From Bacteroidales bacterium (GTDB taxonomy: Bacteria > Bacteroidota > Bacteroidia > Bacteroidales > VadinHA17), in NCBI GenBank assembly GCA_030692905.1, contig JAUYBT010000020.1, positions 1-6,815 on the forward strand: a DNA stretch of 6,815 nt. Direction: 5' to 3'. Positions 1 to 4,291 of this stretch are shown piece by piece. A program made the position numbers and the translations under genes. Every line of letters begins with the position of its first letter. Position 1 is the first letter of the stretch. Under the pieces are notes generated by a model. It saw only the letters and a list, made by a program, of their open reading frames with translations. It was not told the DNA's origin and ran no database searches.

Positions 1-60
1 AAGAATTAACAAAATAATTCCAAGCAATATTTTTACGATTATGCCAGTTGTCCTTTTCAT
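1..60 (-). CDS. N-terminus of a membrane-anchored or exported protein (partial, runs off the left edge)
   Basis: Read on the minus strand, an ATG at 60-58 opens 20 uninterrupted codons to the window edge. They encode MKRTTGIIVKILLGIILLIL: a short basic start (K2, R3) followed by a strongly hydrophobic stretch, the form of a signal peptide or N-terminal membrane anchor. A promoter-like pair (-33 TTTG and -7 TACTTTG, 19 nt apart) lies about 35-65 nt upstream in the right orientation, which supports a real start. The anchor would suit AsmA/TamB-like envelope proteins, which often begin this way in Bacteroidota, but 20 residues cannot identify a family and the product is left unnamed. Confidence 0.6.
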   Translation of the reverse strand, partial: MKRTTGIIVKILLGIILLIL

Positions 61-86
61 ATCTAATATGTTTATATTTGATTATC

Positions 87-109
87 AACAATGTACAAAG
101 TACATTGTT
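87..109. promoter_or_regulatory. Perfect 10-bp inverted repeat, candidate operator
   Basis: AACAATGTAC (87-96) and GTACATTGTT (100-109) are exact reverse complements separated by AAA. The repeat covers the -7 element of the left-edge gene's promoter, where a dimeric repressor would block RNA polymerase. It is not followed by a T tract in either direction, so a terminator is less likely. The regulator is unknown. Confidence 0.5.
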
Positions 110-125
110 TTCTGATTATAACAAA
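96..125 (-). promoter_or_regulatory. Bacteroidota-type promoter of the left-edge gene
   Basis: On the minus strand TTTG (125-122) is followed after 19 nt by TACTTTG (102-96). This is close to the Bacteroidota pair TTTG / TAnnTTTG, one base short in the -7 element. Transcription would start near 90, leaving a leader of about 30 nt before the ATG at 60. No Shine-Dalgarno sequence is visible in that leader. Confidence 0.5.
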
Positions 126-153
126 TAAAAGTAATTAATATCCCTGAAAATAA

Positions 154-280
154 AAAGTTTGGAGTGCCTAAAGTGCCTAAAATACTTAGAGTTATATTCA
201 TCTTCAACTTTCTAACTCTTTCAACTGCTTCAAATTTAAGTACTCCAAACTTTAGCTCACTTTAAGTACTGAGTATTTTA
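154..280. repeat. Two interleaved imperfect inverted repeats in the spacer before tRNA-Arg
   Basis: Arm A (154-171, starting AAAGTTTGGAGT) pairs with A' (236-253) over 18 positions with one G-U and one C-A. Arm B (TAAAATACTTAG, 178-189) pairs with B' (269-280) over 12 positions with one G-U. The order is A-B-A'-B', the topology of a pseudoknot, not of nested hairpins. Arm A also contains one copy of a 9-bp direct repeat AGTGCCTAA (163-171, 172-180). The 46 bases between B and A' are pyrimidine-rich. There is no open reading frame, and the element ends just upstream of the tRNA promoter. It may be a dispersed intergenic repeat or a structured RNA. Confidence 0.55.
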
Positions 281-290
281 CAAATATTAT

Positions 291-298
291 TATATTTG
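291..298 (+). promoter_or_regulatory. -7 element of the tRNA-Arg promoter
   Basis: TATATTTG fits the Bacteroidota -7 consensus TAnnTTTG exactly and lies 14 nt before the mature 5' end of the tRNA. Transcription would begin around 304-306, leaving a short leader for RNase P to remove. No clear -33 TTTG is present at the expected distance. Confidence 0.55.
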
Positions 299-312
299 CG
301 CTCTAATAATTT

Positions 313-386
313 GGACCTGTAGCTTAATTGGATAGAGCATCTGGCTACGGACCAGAAGGTTGGGGGTTCGAGTCCCTCCAGGTTCA
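313..386 (+). tRNA. tRNA-Arg, anticodon ACG
   Basis: A complete cloverleaf can be drawn. The 7-bp acceptor stem is GGACCTG (313-319) with CAGGTTC (379-385), including one G-U. The D stem is GCTT/GAGC (322-325/335-338). The anticodon stem TCTGG/CCAGA (340-344/352-356) encloses loop CTACGGA, with anticodon ACG at 347-349. A 5-nt variable loop follows, then a T stem GGGGG/CCCTC (362-366/374-378) around TTCGAGT. The discriminator is A386 and CCA is not encoded. ACG is normally edited to inosine at position 34 by TadA, so this tRNA should read CGU, CGC and CGA arginine codons. A structured repeat begins only 3 nt after it. Confidence 0.97.
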
Positions 387-389
387 CAA

Positions 390-575
390 AAAAGAGGTTG
401 TCTCAAAAGCCCACCACCTCCCCCTGACACTTCGGTCAGGGTACTCCTCCTCTGAAGAGGAGGAGAAAATTAAAATATTGTATATCAGAACTTTCCCCTC
501 CTTTTTAAAGGAGGGGTGTCATGCCCATTGGGTCATGACGGGGTGGTTATGAACAATTTAGAGACAGTCTCTTTT
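390..575. mobile_element. MITE-like non-coding element with terminal inverted repeats and four hairpins
   Basis: The ends are 19-bp inverted repeats: the left end (390-408, AAAAGAGGTTGTCTC core) matches the reverse complement of the right end (557-575, AAAAGAGACTGTCTC core) at 16 of 19 positions. Inside are four consecutive hairpins: CCCTGAC/GTCAGGG (422-428/435-441), CTCCTCCTC/GAGGAGGAG with a TGAA loop (444-452/457-465), CCCCTCCTTT/AAAGGAGGGG (495-504/507-516), and GTCATG/CATGAC (518-523/534-539). ACCAC near 413-417 can also pair with GTGGT (543-547), closing a branched fold. The only long open frame starts inside the tRNA and has no protein-like character, so I see no transposase. The element fills the gap between tRNA-Arg and the end of the MFS gene. 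No convincing target-site duplication was found. It is probably a passively moved MITE or repetitive palindromic element; a role in ending transcription from both sides is possible. Confidence 0.6.
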
Positions 576-592
576 AAGTTATTTAGTTCAAT

Positions 593-1840
593 CTAACTTA
601 ATTCAATCCCGGTTTTATTTCCATTATCTGTTTTATCTTTCTGAAGGAAAGAGACAATCAAGGCGCCTGAAAGTGCAATGCATATAAGTACAGTAAAGCC
701 GAGTGAATAACTTTTTGTGACATCATTATATAAAGCTCCCACAAGCATAGGAGTAAGTGATTCTGCCAATCCGTCTGCAACAAGAATAATTCCCATCACC
801 CTTCCAAGTGTTCTTACACCAAAAAGATCGCCGGCCATTAATGGAATAATCATATAATCACCTCCAAGCCCAATCCCGAAAATAACTGCGAAAACATATA
901 TCCTTCCGGGAAAATCGGGCATAAGAAGAAGAGGTATGGAAGATCCAACAATTAAATAGATCAGGATCATAACATATTTTCTGCGAATCAGGTCAGCAAG
1001 CATCCCCATCAGTACCCTTCCACCCAGGCTCATAAATAATACGAGTGACATTATCTGAGCAGCCTGTGCCTGGGTAAAACTCAAGTCGCGCAGATACAAC
1101 TTCAGATGCTGGTTGATCCCTCCCACTGCACCAATTGAACACATACTACCCAAGGCTAAAAGATAAAAGTTCCGGTTCCTTAAAATATTTTTTATAGGAA
1201 CAGCTGATTCAGTTTTTTCTTCAACATTTTGTTTTAAAGGAGAGTCTTTAAGAAATAAAGATAATGGAAGAGCAATCACGATAACCAGAAATCCAAGAGA
1301 CATCAAAGCGAGGTGCCAGCCGACATTTTTTTCAAGTCCGGCTGCTATTAAAGGAACCAGTGCGCCTCCCGTTCCAATGCCCAAATATGCTATACCCATC
1401 GCTTTTCCACGGTTTTTAGTAAACCATCGTGAGATCAGAACCTGGCATGGCAGTGGTCCGCCAAATACATAGCCCAATGCAATAAAAACATAAAACATGT
1501 AGAACATTCCCAGTGAGTTCATAAGGCTTAAGCCGATAAGAGCTGAACCGGTCATCAGTGCACCTGCCATCAGCATCCTTCTGGGCCCGTAACGGTCGAT
1601 CAGCCAGCCGGCAATAAATCCGAACAAAGGAGCTACAAGTATTTTTCCTGCTGCATTTCCTGAAGTTACTACAGTACGAGACCAACCGAACTCCTTCATG
1701 AAAAAATCATAAAAGAATGGCAAACCGTAGAGTGCGAATCCTACAATTGCAAGAAGAGAAAAAAATGCGGTTGCTATCACATATGTCTGTGAGCTTCGCC
1801 TTGGCAAATGCAGACCGGCTGTTTGAGTATTATTTCCCAT
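593..1840 (-). CDS. Major facilitator superfamily transporter, MCT/OFA-like
   Basis: This 415-residue inner-membrane protein has the usual MFS form: two blocks of about six hydrophobic helices joined by a polar loop (about residues 198-224, rich in E and K). The N-half motif A is clear at 78-88 (GWLIDRYGPRR), with a weaker counterpart at 279-288 (GMLADLIRRK). GWSR (52-55) before TM2 and RWF-x3-RGKAMGI (138-150) are typical of the monocarboxylate and oxalate/formate carrier group, which move small organic anions with protons or by exchange. The start codon lies 1 nt after the stop of the ROK kinase gene and has no visible Shine-Dalgarno sequence, so its translation is probably coupled to the kinase. 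Pairing with a sugar kinase hints at a sugar or sugar-acid substrate, but this is inference; the substrate cannot be read from the sequence. Confidence 0.9.
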   Translation of the reverse strand: MGNNTQTAGLHLPRRSSQTYVIATAFFSLLAIVGFALYGLPFFYDFFMKEFGWSRTVVTSGNAAGKILVAPLFGFIAGWLIDRYGPRRMLMAGALMTGSALIGLSLMNSLGMFYMFYVFIALGYVFGGPLPCQVLISRWFTKNRGKAMGIAYLGIGTGGALVPLIAAGLEKNVGWHLALMSLGFLVIVIALPLSLFLKDSPLKQNVEEKTESAVPIKNILRNRNFYLLALGSMCSIGAVGGINQHLKLYLRDLSFTQAQAAQIMSLVLFMSLGGRVLMGMLADLIRRKYVMILIYLIVGSSIPLLLMPDFPGRIYVFAVIFGIGLGGDYMIIPLMAGDLFGVRTLGRVMGIILVADGLAESLTPMLVGALYNDVTKSYSLGFTVLICIALSGALIVSFLQKDKTDNGNKTGIELS

Positions 1841-1841
1841 C

Positions 1842-2804
1842 TCAGATACTTTTCCCTGCCAGGCGTGTCATACCCCAATATGCACTTCCAAGTAATGAAC
1901 CAGATGACCCGAGTTGTGCTCTTTCGATCTTCACCTCCGATCTGCAGTTTTCAAGTGAATTTGCAAAAGCACTTTTCTTAATCATTGTGAAATAGTTATC
2001 GTTCGCTTCTGACATGCCTCCACCGAGGACAATAATTTCAGGTGCAAAAATCGTGATCAGGTTAGCAAGTCCGACACCAACCATTTCTGCATTTTCTTTA
2101 ACCACCTTAACCGCTGCGGGTGAATTATTATAGCTCAATTCAAAAATTTCCTTGCATTTCAGAGTCTTTTTCTTCATATCATGAAATTCGCCTATTTCCT
2201 CATAATACCTGCGGACAATTGCTGATGCAGAAGCAAAATGCTCATATGATCCTTTTATTCCCGTATTACTAATTCCCTTGTCATAATTTATAATCATCTG
2301 ACCTATCTCTCCTCCGGCATTATTGACTCCCCTGTAAAGCTTACCATTAATTATTATTCCACCTCCGATACCTGTGCGAAGGGCTACAAAAATAATATTA
2401 TTGAAACCCTGCGCGACACCAAATTTATGCTCTGCAATTGTCATCATATTAGCATCATTCCCGACATAAGAGGGCAGCCCCGTTTCCTGGTTAACTATTT
2501 TTGCCAAAGGTACATTCGTCCAGTTTTTGATACCCTGATCGGGTCCGAGAACAATTCCTGACTTATGATCAATAAATCCTTTGGCTGCTGTACCAATGCA
2601 GATAGGATTAATACCCTCTGATGCTACTGTCTGCCTTATCTCCCGGATCGCTTCAAAAAGTGTAGCAATAAGATAATCCTTCGACTGTTTCAGATTAAGA
2701 GGATAAGATTGTACGGCAACAATTTCACCCTCCATCTTAACAACTGCTATTTTAAGCGAATAATGTCCTATATCAATTCCTATGGCTGCAGCATGTTTAA
2801 ACAT
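1842..2804 (-). CDS. ROK-family sugar kinase lacking the zinc-binding motif
   Basis: A 320-residue protein with the ASKHA fold of ROK kinases, which transfer phosphate from ATP to a hexose or amino sugar in the cytosol. The phosphate-1 loop is at 8-18 (IGIDIGHYSLK). The catalytic aspartate is D117 in GNDAN (115-119). The ROK signature runs from TGIGGG (144-149) through GGEIG (164-168), and adenosine-site glycines are in VLGGG near the C-terminus. E166 and E188, at positions that normally contact the sugar, are kept. The zinc site is lost: the usual histidine after GEIG is Q169 and the CxCGxxGC motif is replaced by NTGIKGSY (180-187). The open frame extends 23 codons further upstream to 2873, but homology begins at the ATG at 2804, which is preferred. 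The gene is first in an operon with the MFS carrier. A glucose, N-acetylhexosamine or allose-type substrate is possible, and a non-catalytic sensor role cannot be excluded. Confidence 0.88.
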   Translation of the reverse strand: MFKHAAAIGIDIGHYSLKIAVVKMEGEIVAVQSYPLNLKQSKDYLIATLFEAIREIRQTVASEGINPICIGTAAKGFIDHKSGIVLGPDQGIKNWTNVPLAKIVNQETGLPSYVGNDANMMTIAEHKFGVAQGFNNIIFVALRTGIGGGIIINGKLYRGVNNAGGEIGQMIINYDKGISNTGIKGSYEHFASASAIVRRYYEEIGEFHDMKKKTLKCKEIFELSYNNSPAAVKVVKENAEMVGVGLANLITIFAPEIIVLGGGMSEANDNYFTMIKKSAFANSLENCRSEVKIERAQLGSSGSLLGSAYWGMTRLAGKSI

Positions 2805-2823
2805 TCTTTGTCGGTTGACGGTG

Positions 2824-2874
2824 TTGTACAAAAATAACTTTAAATATAAATATTGCGACGCACAGAAAAACAAA
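2824..2874 (-). promoter_or_regulatory. Candidate promoter of the ROK kinase-MFS operon, with a TTGTACAA palindrome
   Basis: On the minus strand TATTTTTG (2836-2829) matches TAnnTTTG exactly and would start transcription near 2822, about 18 nt before the ATG at 2804. A TTTG at 2874-2871 is too far away to be its -33 but could serve a weaker alternative -7, TATATTTA (2848-2841). The 8-bp palindrome TTGTACAA (2824-2831) overlaps the downstream edge of the first -7, a plausible repressor site. Confidence 0.4.
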
Positions 2875-2883
2875 AGTTCTCAC

Positions 2884-2893
2884 TTACCGGTAA
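2884..2893. promoter_or_regulatory. Palindrome TTACCGGTAA upstream of the SIS gene
   Basis: A perfect 10-bp palindrome at about -33 to -24 relative to the expected start of the isomerase transcript, where a -33 box would normally be and no TTTG is seen. It lies in the divergent spacer between the kinase and isomerase genes, so it could serve either. The same 10 bases recur at 3301-3310 inside the isomerase gene. Confidence 0.35.
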
Positions 2894-2903
2894 TTTTTTT
2901 TTA

Positions 2904-2911
2904 TAACTTTG
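2904..2911 (+). promoter_or_regulatory. -7 element of the SIS isomerase promoter
   Basis: TAACTTTG agrees with the Bacteroidota -7 consensus. Transcription would begin near 2917-2918, giving a leader of roughly 20 nt with no Shine-Dalgarno sequence before the ATG at 2937. Confidence 0.5.
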
Positions 2912-2936
2912 GCATAAGTTTATTTATGAGACATTT

Positions 2937-3545
2937 ATGATAGAAAGAGTAAGGAAAATATTTAAGAATGAAGCATCTGCCATCGAAAAAATTCCAATAA
3001 CCAACAGTTTTGAGGATGCGATCGGAATTATTCACCGGCAGGTTCATGGCAAGAATGGAAAGCTGGTTACAAGTGGAATGGGAAAAGCGGGTCAGATCGC
3101 ACATAACATTGCAACAACTTTCAGCTCTACAGGTACTCCTGCAGCTTTTCTTCACCCGAGCGAAGCACAGCATGGTGATCTTGGAATTCTTCAGGAAAAT
3201 GATGTTCTGCTGGCTATTTCTAACTCGGGAAAAACACGGGAGATAATTGAACTGATAGATCTTAAAAACAATCTCTACCCTTTAATACCTGTAATTGTAA
3301 TTACCGGTAATGAGTATAGTCCATTGGCACAAAAGGCCGATTGTTTTATTTTGACAGGTGCTCCCGCTGAAGTTTGCCCTCTGGGTCTTACCCCAACCAC
3401 ATCCACTACTATTATGACAGTTATCGGAGATGCGCTTGTTGTGCTTCTTATGGAAAAAATCGGTTTCAATGCCAACGACTATGCAAAAAGACACCATGCC
3501 GGATACCTTGGGATGAAATCGAAGGAAGTTTCCGGAAAAGATTAA
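2937..3545 (+). CDS. SIS-domain sugar-phosphate isomerase, arabinose-5-phosphate isomerase type, without CBS domains
   Basis: The 202-residue product is a single SIS domain of the KdsD/KpsF/GutQ group, which interconverts ribulose 5-phosphate and arabinose 5-phosphate, the first step towards Kdo for lipopolysaccharide. Recognisable parts are TSGMGKAG (45-52), HPSEAQHGDLG (73-83), SNSGKTRE (95-102), AEVCPLGLTPTTST (144-157) and GDAL (164-167). K50, H79, E102, E145 and H186 fall where KdsD has its active-site lysine, histidines and glutamates. Canonical KdsD is about 320-330 residues with two CBS domains; this protein stops after the SIS domain. Single-domain arabinose-5-phosphate isomerases are known in Bacteroides, so this is probably intact, not truncated. 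The closing HPGGxLG appears as HHAGYLG (186-192). It is divergent from the ROK kinase, so a role in catabolism of another sugar phosphate is an alternative. Confidence 0.87.
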   Translation: MIERVRKIFKNEASAIEKIPITNSFEDAIGIIHRQVHGKNGKLVTSGMGKAGQIAHNIATTFSSTGTPAAFLHPSEAQHGDLGILQENDVLLAISNSGKTREIIELIDLKNNLYPLIPVIVITGNEYSPLAQKADCFILTGAPAEVCPLGLTPTTSTTIMTVIGDALVVLLMEKIGFNANDYAKRHHAGYLGMKSKEVSGKD

Positions 3546-3561
3546 ATAAAGAAAACTGATC

Positions 3562-3603
3562 AGTCCGAAGTCCGAAGTCCGAAGTCGGAAGTTCGAAGTA
3601 CGA
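3562..3603. repeat. Heptamer tandem repeat, six units of AGTCCGA type
   Basis: Three exact AGTCCGA units (3562-3582) are followed in perfect 7-bp phase by AGTCGGA, AGTTCGA and AGTACGA. The array lies in the 102-bp spacer between the convergent isomerase and regulator genes. Divergence increases from left to right, as expected of a repeat whose left end was copied most recently. The period of seven is not a codon multiple and there is no open frame. Confidence 0.85.
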
Positions 3604-3612
3604 CTTTCGACT
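3583..3612. terminator. Hairpin formed by the repeat and its inverted flank, possible bidirectional terminator
   Basis: AGTCGGAAGT (3583-3592) can pair with ACTTTCGACT (3603-3612) over 10 bp including one G-U, leaving a 10-nt loop. It is the only substantial hairpin seen between the convergent genes ending at 3545 and 3648. Neither side has a proper T tract, so a terminator role is inferred from position only. Confidence 0.35.
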
Positions 3613-3647
3613 CCAACACATTTGACACTTATTAGTTACAAATAAAG

Positions 3648-4148
3648 CTATAATGAGGTTCCTATCTTTTCACCCTGAATAGATTCCAGAGTATTCTCAA
3701 GAGTTTCCTGAAACCTGTTAGCATTTTCAATCCAATTCAGAATTTTTTCGCTGGCCATAGGATATTCAGGAGTGCGCATAGATACAGTTCTGTAGGCATA
3801 TTCTTTTAATTCCACAACATTCTCCAGAACTTTCTTGAAATAGACTCTGAAGAATGAGTCAGTAATAAAAAAATATCGCTTCCGGTCTGATGCAAATGTC
3901 TTGTAATCAATTATTTTATTCTGCAGAAGAAAGTTCAGTGAGTTGCTCACCGAGCTTTTACTGGCTTTAAAATACTTCACCATCTCGTCAAATGTTTTTT
4001 CAGGAGGATCGCTCACTGTGAAATAGGCTACAATCCTGCCCTGCATTGGGGTCAGACCAAACTTCTCAAATACTTTACCGGTCTCTTCAATAGTTTCGCG
4101 GGTTCGCTTTTCCTGATTTAACATATTTTCTGATTTTGAATATTCCAT
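3648..4148 (-). CDS. GbsR/MarR-type transcriptional regulator
   Basis: A 166-residue cytosolic protein with the winged-helix domain of the GbsR branch of MarR-like regulators. The segment FGLTPMQGRIVAYF (30-43) begins the domain. The presumed recognition region is FDEMVKYFKASKSSVSNSLNFL (53-74), and the wing is around DYKTFASDRKRYFFI (81-95). The rest (about 96-160) is helical and charged, fitting a dimerisation arm. No metal or ligand site can be read off. The ATG at 4148 gives the longest form; M9 (4124) is an alternative, because a -7-like sequence lies only a few bases before 4148. The gene is divergent from the sugar permease-kinase operon across 143 bp, and an inverted repeat there is a good candidate for its own site. 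In other Bacteroidota such regulators often sit beside efflux operons, so control of the sugar operon is plausible but not shown. Confidence 0.85.
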   Translation of the reverse strand: MEYSKSENMLNQEKRTRETIEETGKVFEKFGLTPMQGRIVAYFTVSDPPEKTFDEMVKYFKASKSSVSNSLNFLLQNKIIDYKTFASDRKRYFFITDSFFRVYFKKVLENVVELKEYAYRTVSMRTPEYPMASEKILNWIENANRFQETLENTLESIQGEKIGTSL

Positions 4149-4152
4149 TCAA

Positions 4153-4160
4153 CAAATTTA
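4153..4160 (-). promoter_or_regulatory. -7-like element of the GbsR-type gene
   Basis: On the minus strand TAAATTTG (4160-4153) matches TAnnTTTG. Initiation 5-7 nt downstream would fall on or next to the ATG at 4148, so the mRNA would be nearly leaderless or translation would start at M9 (4124). No TTTG is present at -33; that position falls inside the AGTTC/GAACT inverted repeat. Confidence 0.35.
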
Positions 4161-4175
4161 AAATAAATCCTGATC

Positions 4176-4195
4176 AGTTCTATAACTTTTGAACT
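4176..4195. promoter_or_regulatory. Inverted repeat AGTTC-N10-GAACT, candidate regulator operator
   Basis: Half-sites AGTTC (4176-4180) and GAACT (4191-4195) are 15 bp apart start to start, about one and a half helical turns. The inner ten bases match their own complement at only four positions. A further GTTC occurs at 4221-4224, between the -33 and -7 boxes of the permease promoter. The repeat lies over the -33 region of the regulator gene and about 60-80 bp upstream of the permease start, suiting autoregulation and possibly shared control. Confidence 0.4.
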
Positions 4196-4217
4196 AAAAA
4201 AACAAATATTTATTTTC

Positions 4218-4248
4218 TTGGTTCAGTCAGATAAAAAGATTAGTTTTG
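4218..4248 (+). promoter_or_regulatory. Promoter of the permease-kinase operon
   Basis: TTG (4218-4220) and TAGTTTTG (4241-4248) are separated by 20 nt and match the Bacteroidota -33/-7 pattern, with a complete TAnnTTTG. Transcription would begin around 4254, giving a leader of about 37 nt. CAGG at 4285-4288 is at most a weak ribosome-binding site before the ATG at 4292. Confidence 0.6.
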
Positions 4249-4291
4249 AAAGATTGAGAGTAAAAATAAACCATAAATAAAAATTCAGGTT

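Noticed and set aside
495..516. Classical rho-independent terminator for the tRNA or the MFS gene
   Set aside because: The stem is strong but no T tract follows on either strand, so it is described only as part of the hairpin element.
328..552. A 74-codon open frame on the plus strand
   Set aside because: It begins inside the tRNA-Arg gene and crosses the hairpin element; its translation has no protein-like character and no promoter or ribosome-binding site.
1416..1685. A minus-strand frame of 89 codons
   Set aside because: It lies wholly within the MFS gene in another frame and has no recognisable domain.
1717..1995. A plus-strand frame of 92 codons across the kinase-carrier junction
   Set aside because: It is antisense to both well-supported genes and has no family features.
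2805..2873. A 23-codon upstream extension of the ROK kinase
   Set aside because: The ROK fold begins right after the ATG at 2804, the extension resembles no domain, and it overlaps the best promoter-like sequences.
2926..2940. A four-codon open frame (Met-Arg-His-Leu) whose TGA overlaps the isomerase ATG as ATGA
   Set aside because: Such a short frame occurs easily by chance in a leader, and no ribosome-binding site precedes it.
2901..3173. A minus-strand frame of 90 codons
   Set aside because: It is antisense to the isomerase gene and its promoter, and the cysteine-rich translation looks like an out-of-frame artefact.
3562..3603. CRISPR array
   Set aside because: The units are 7 bp and contiguous with no spacers, and no cas genes are in the window.
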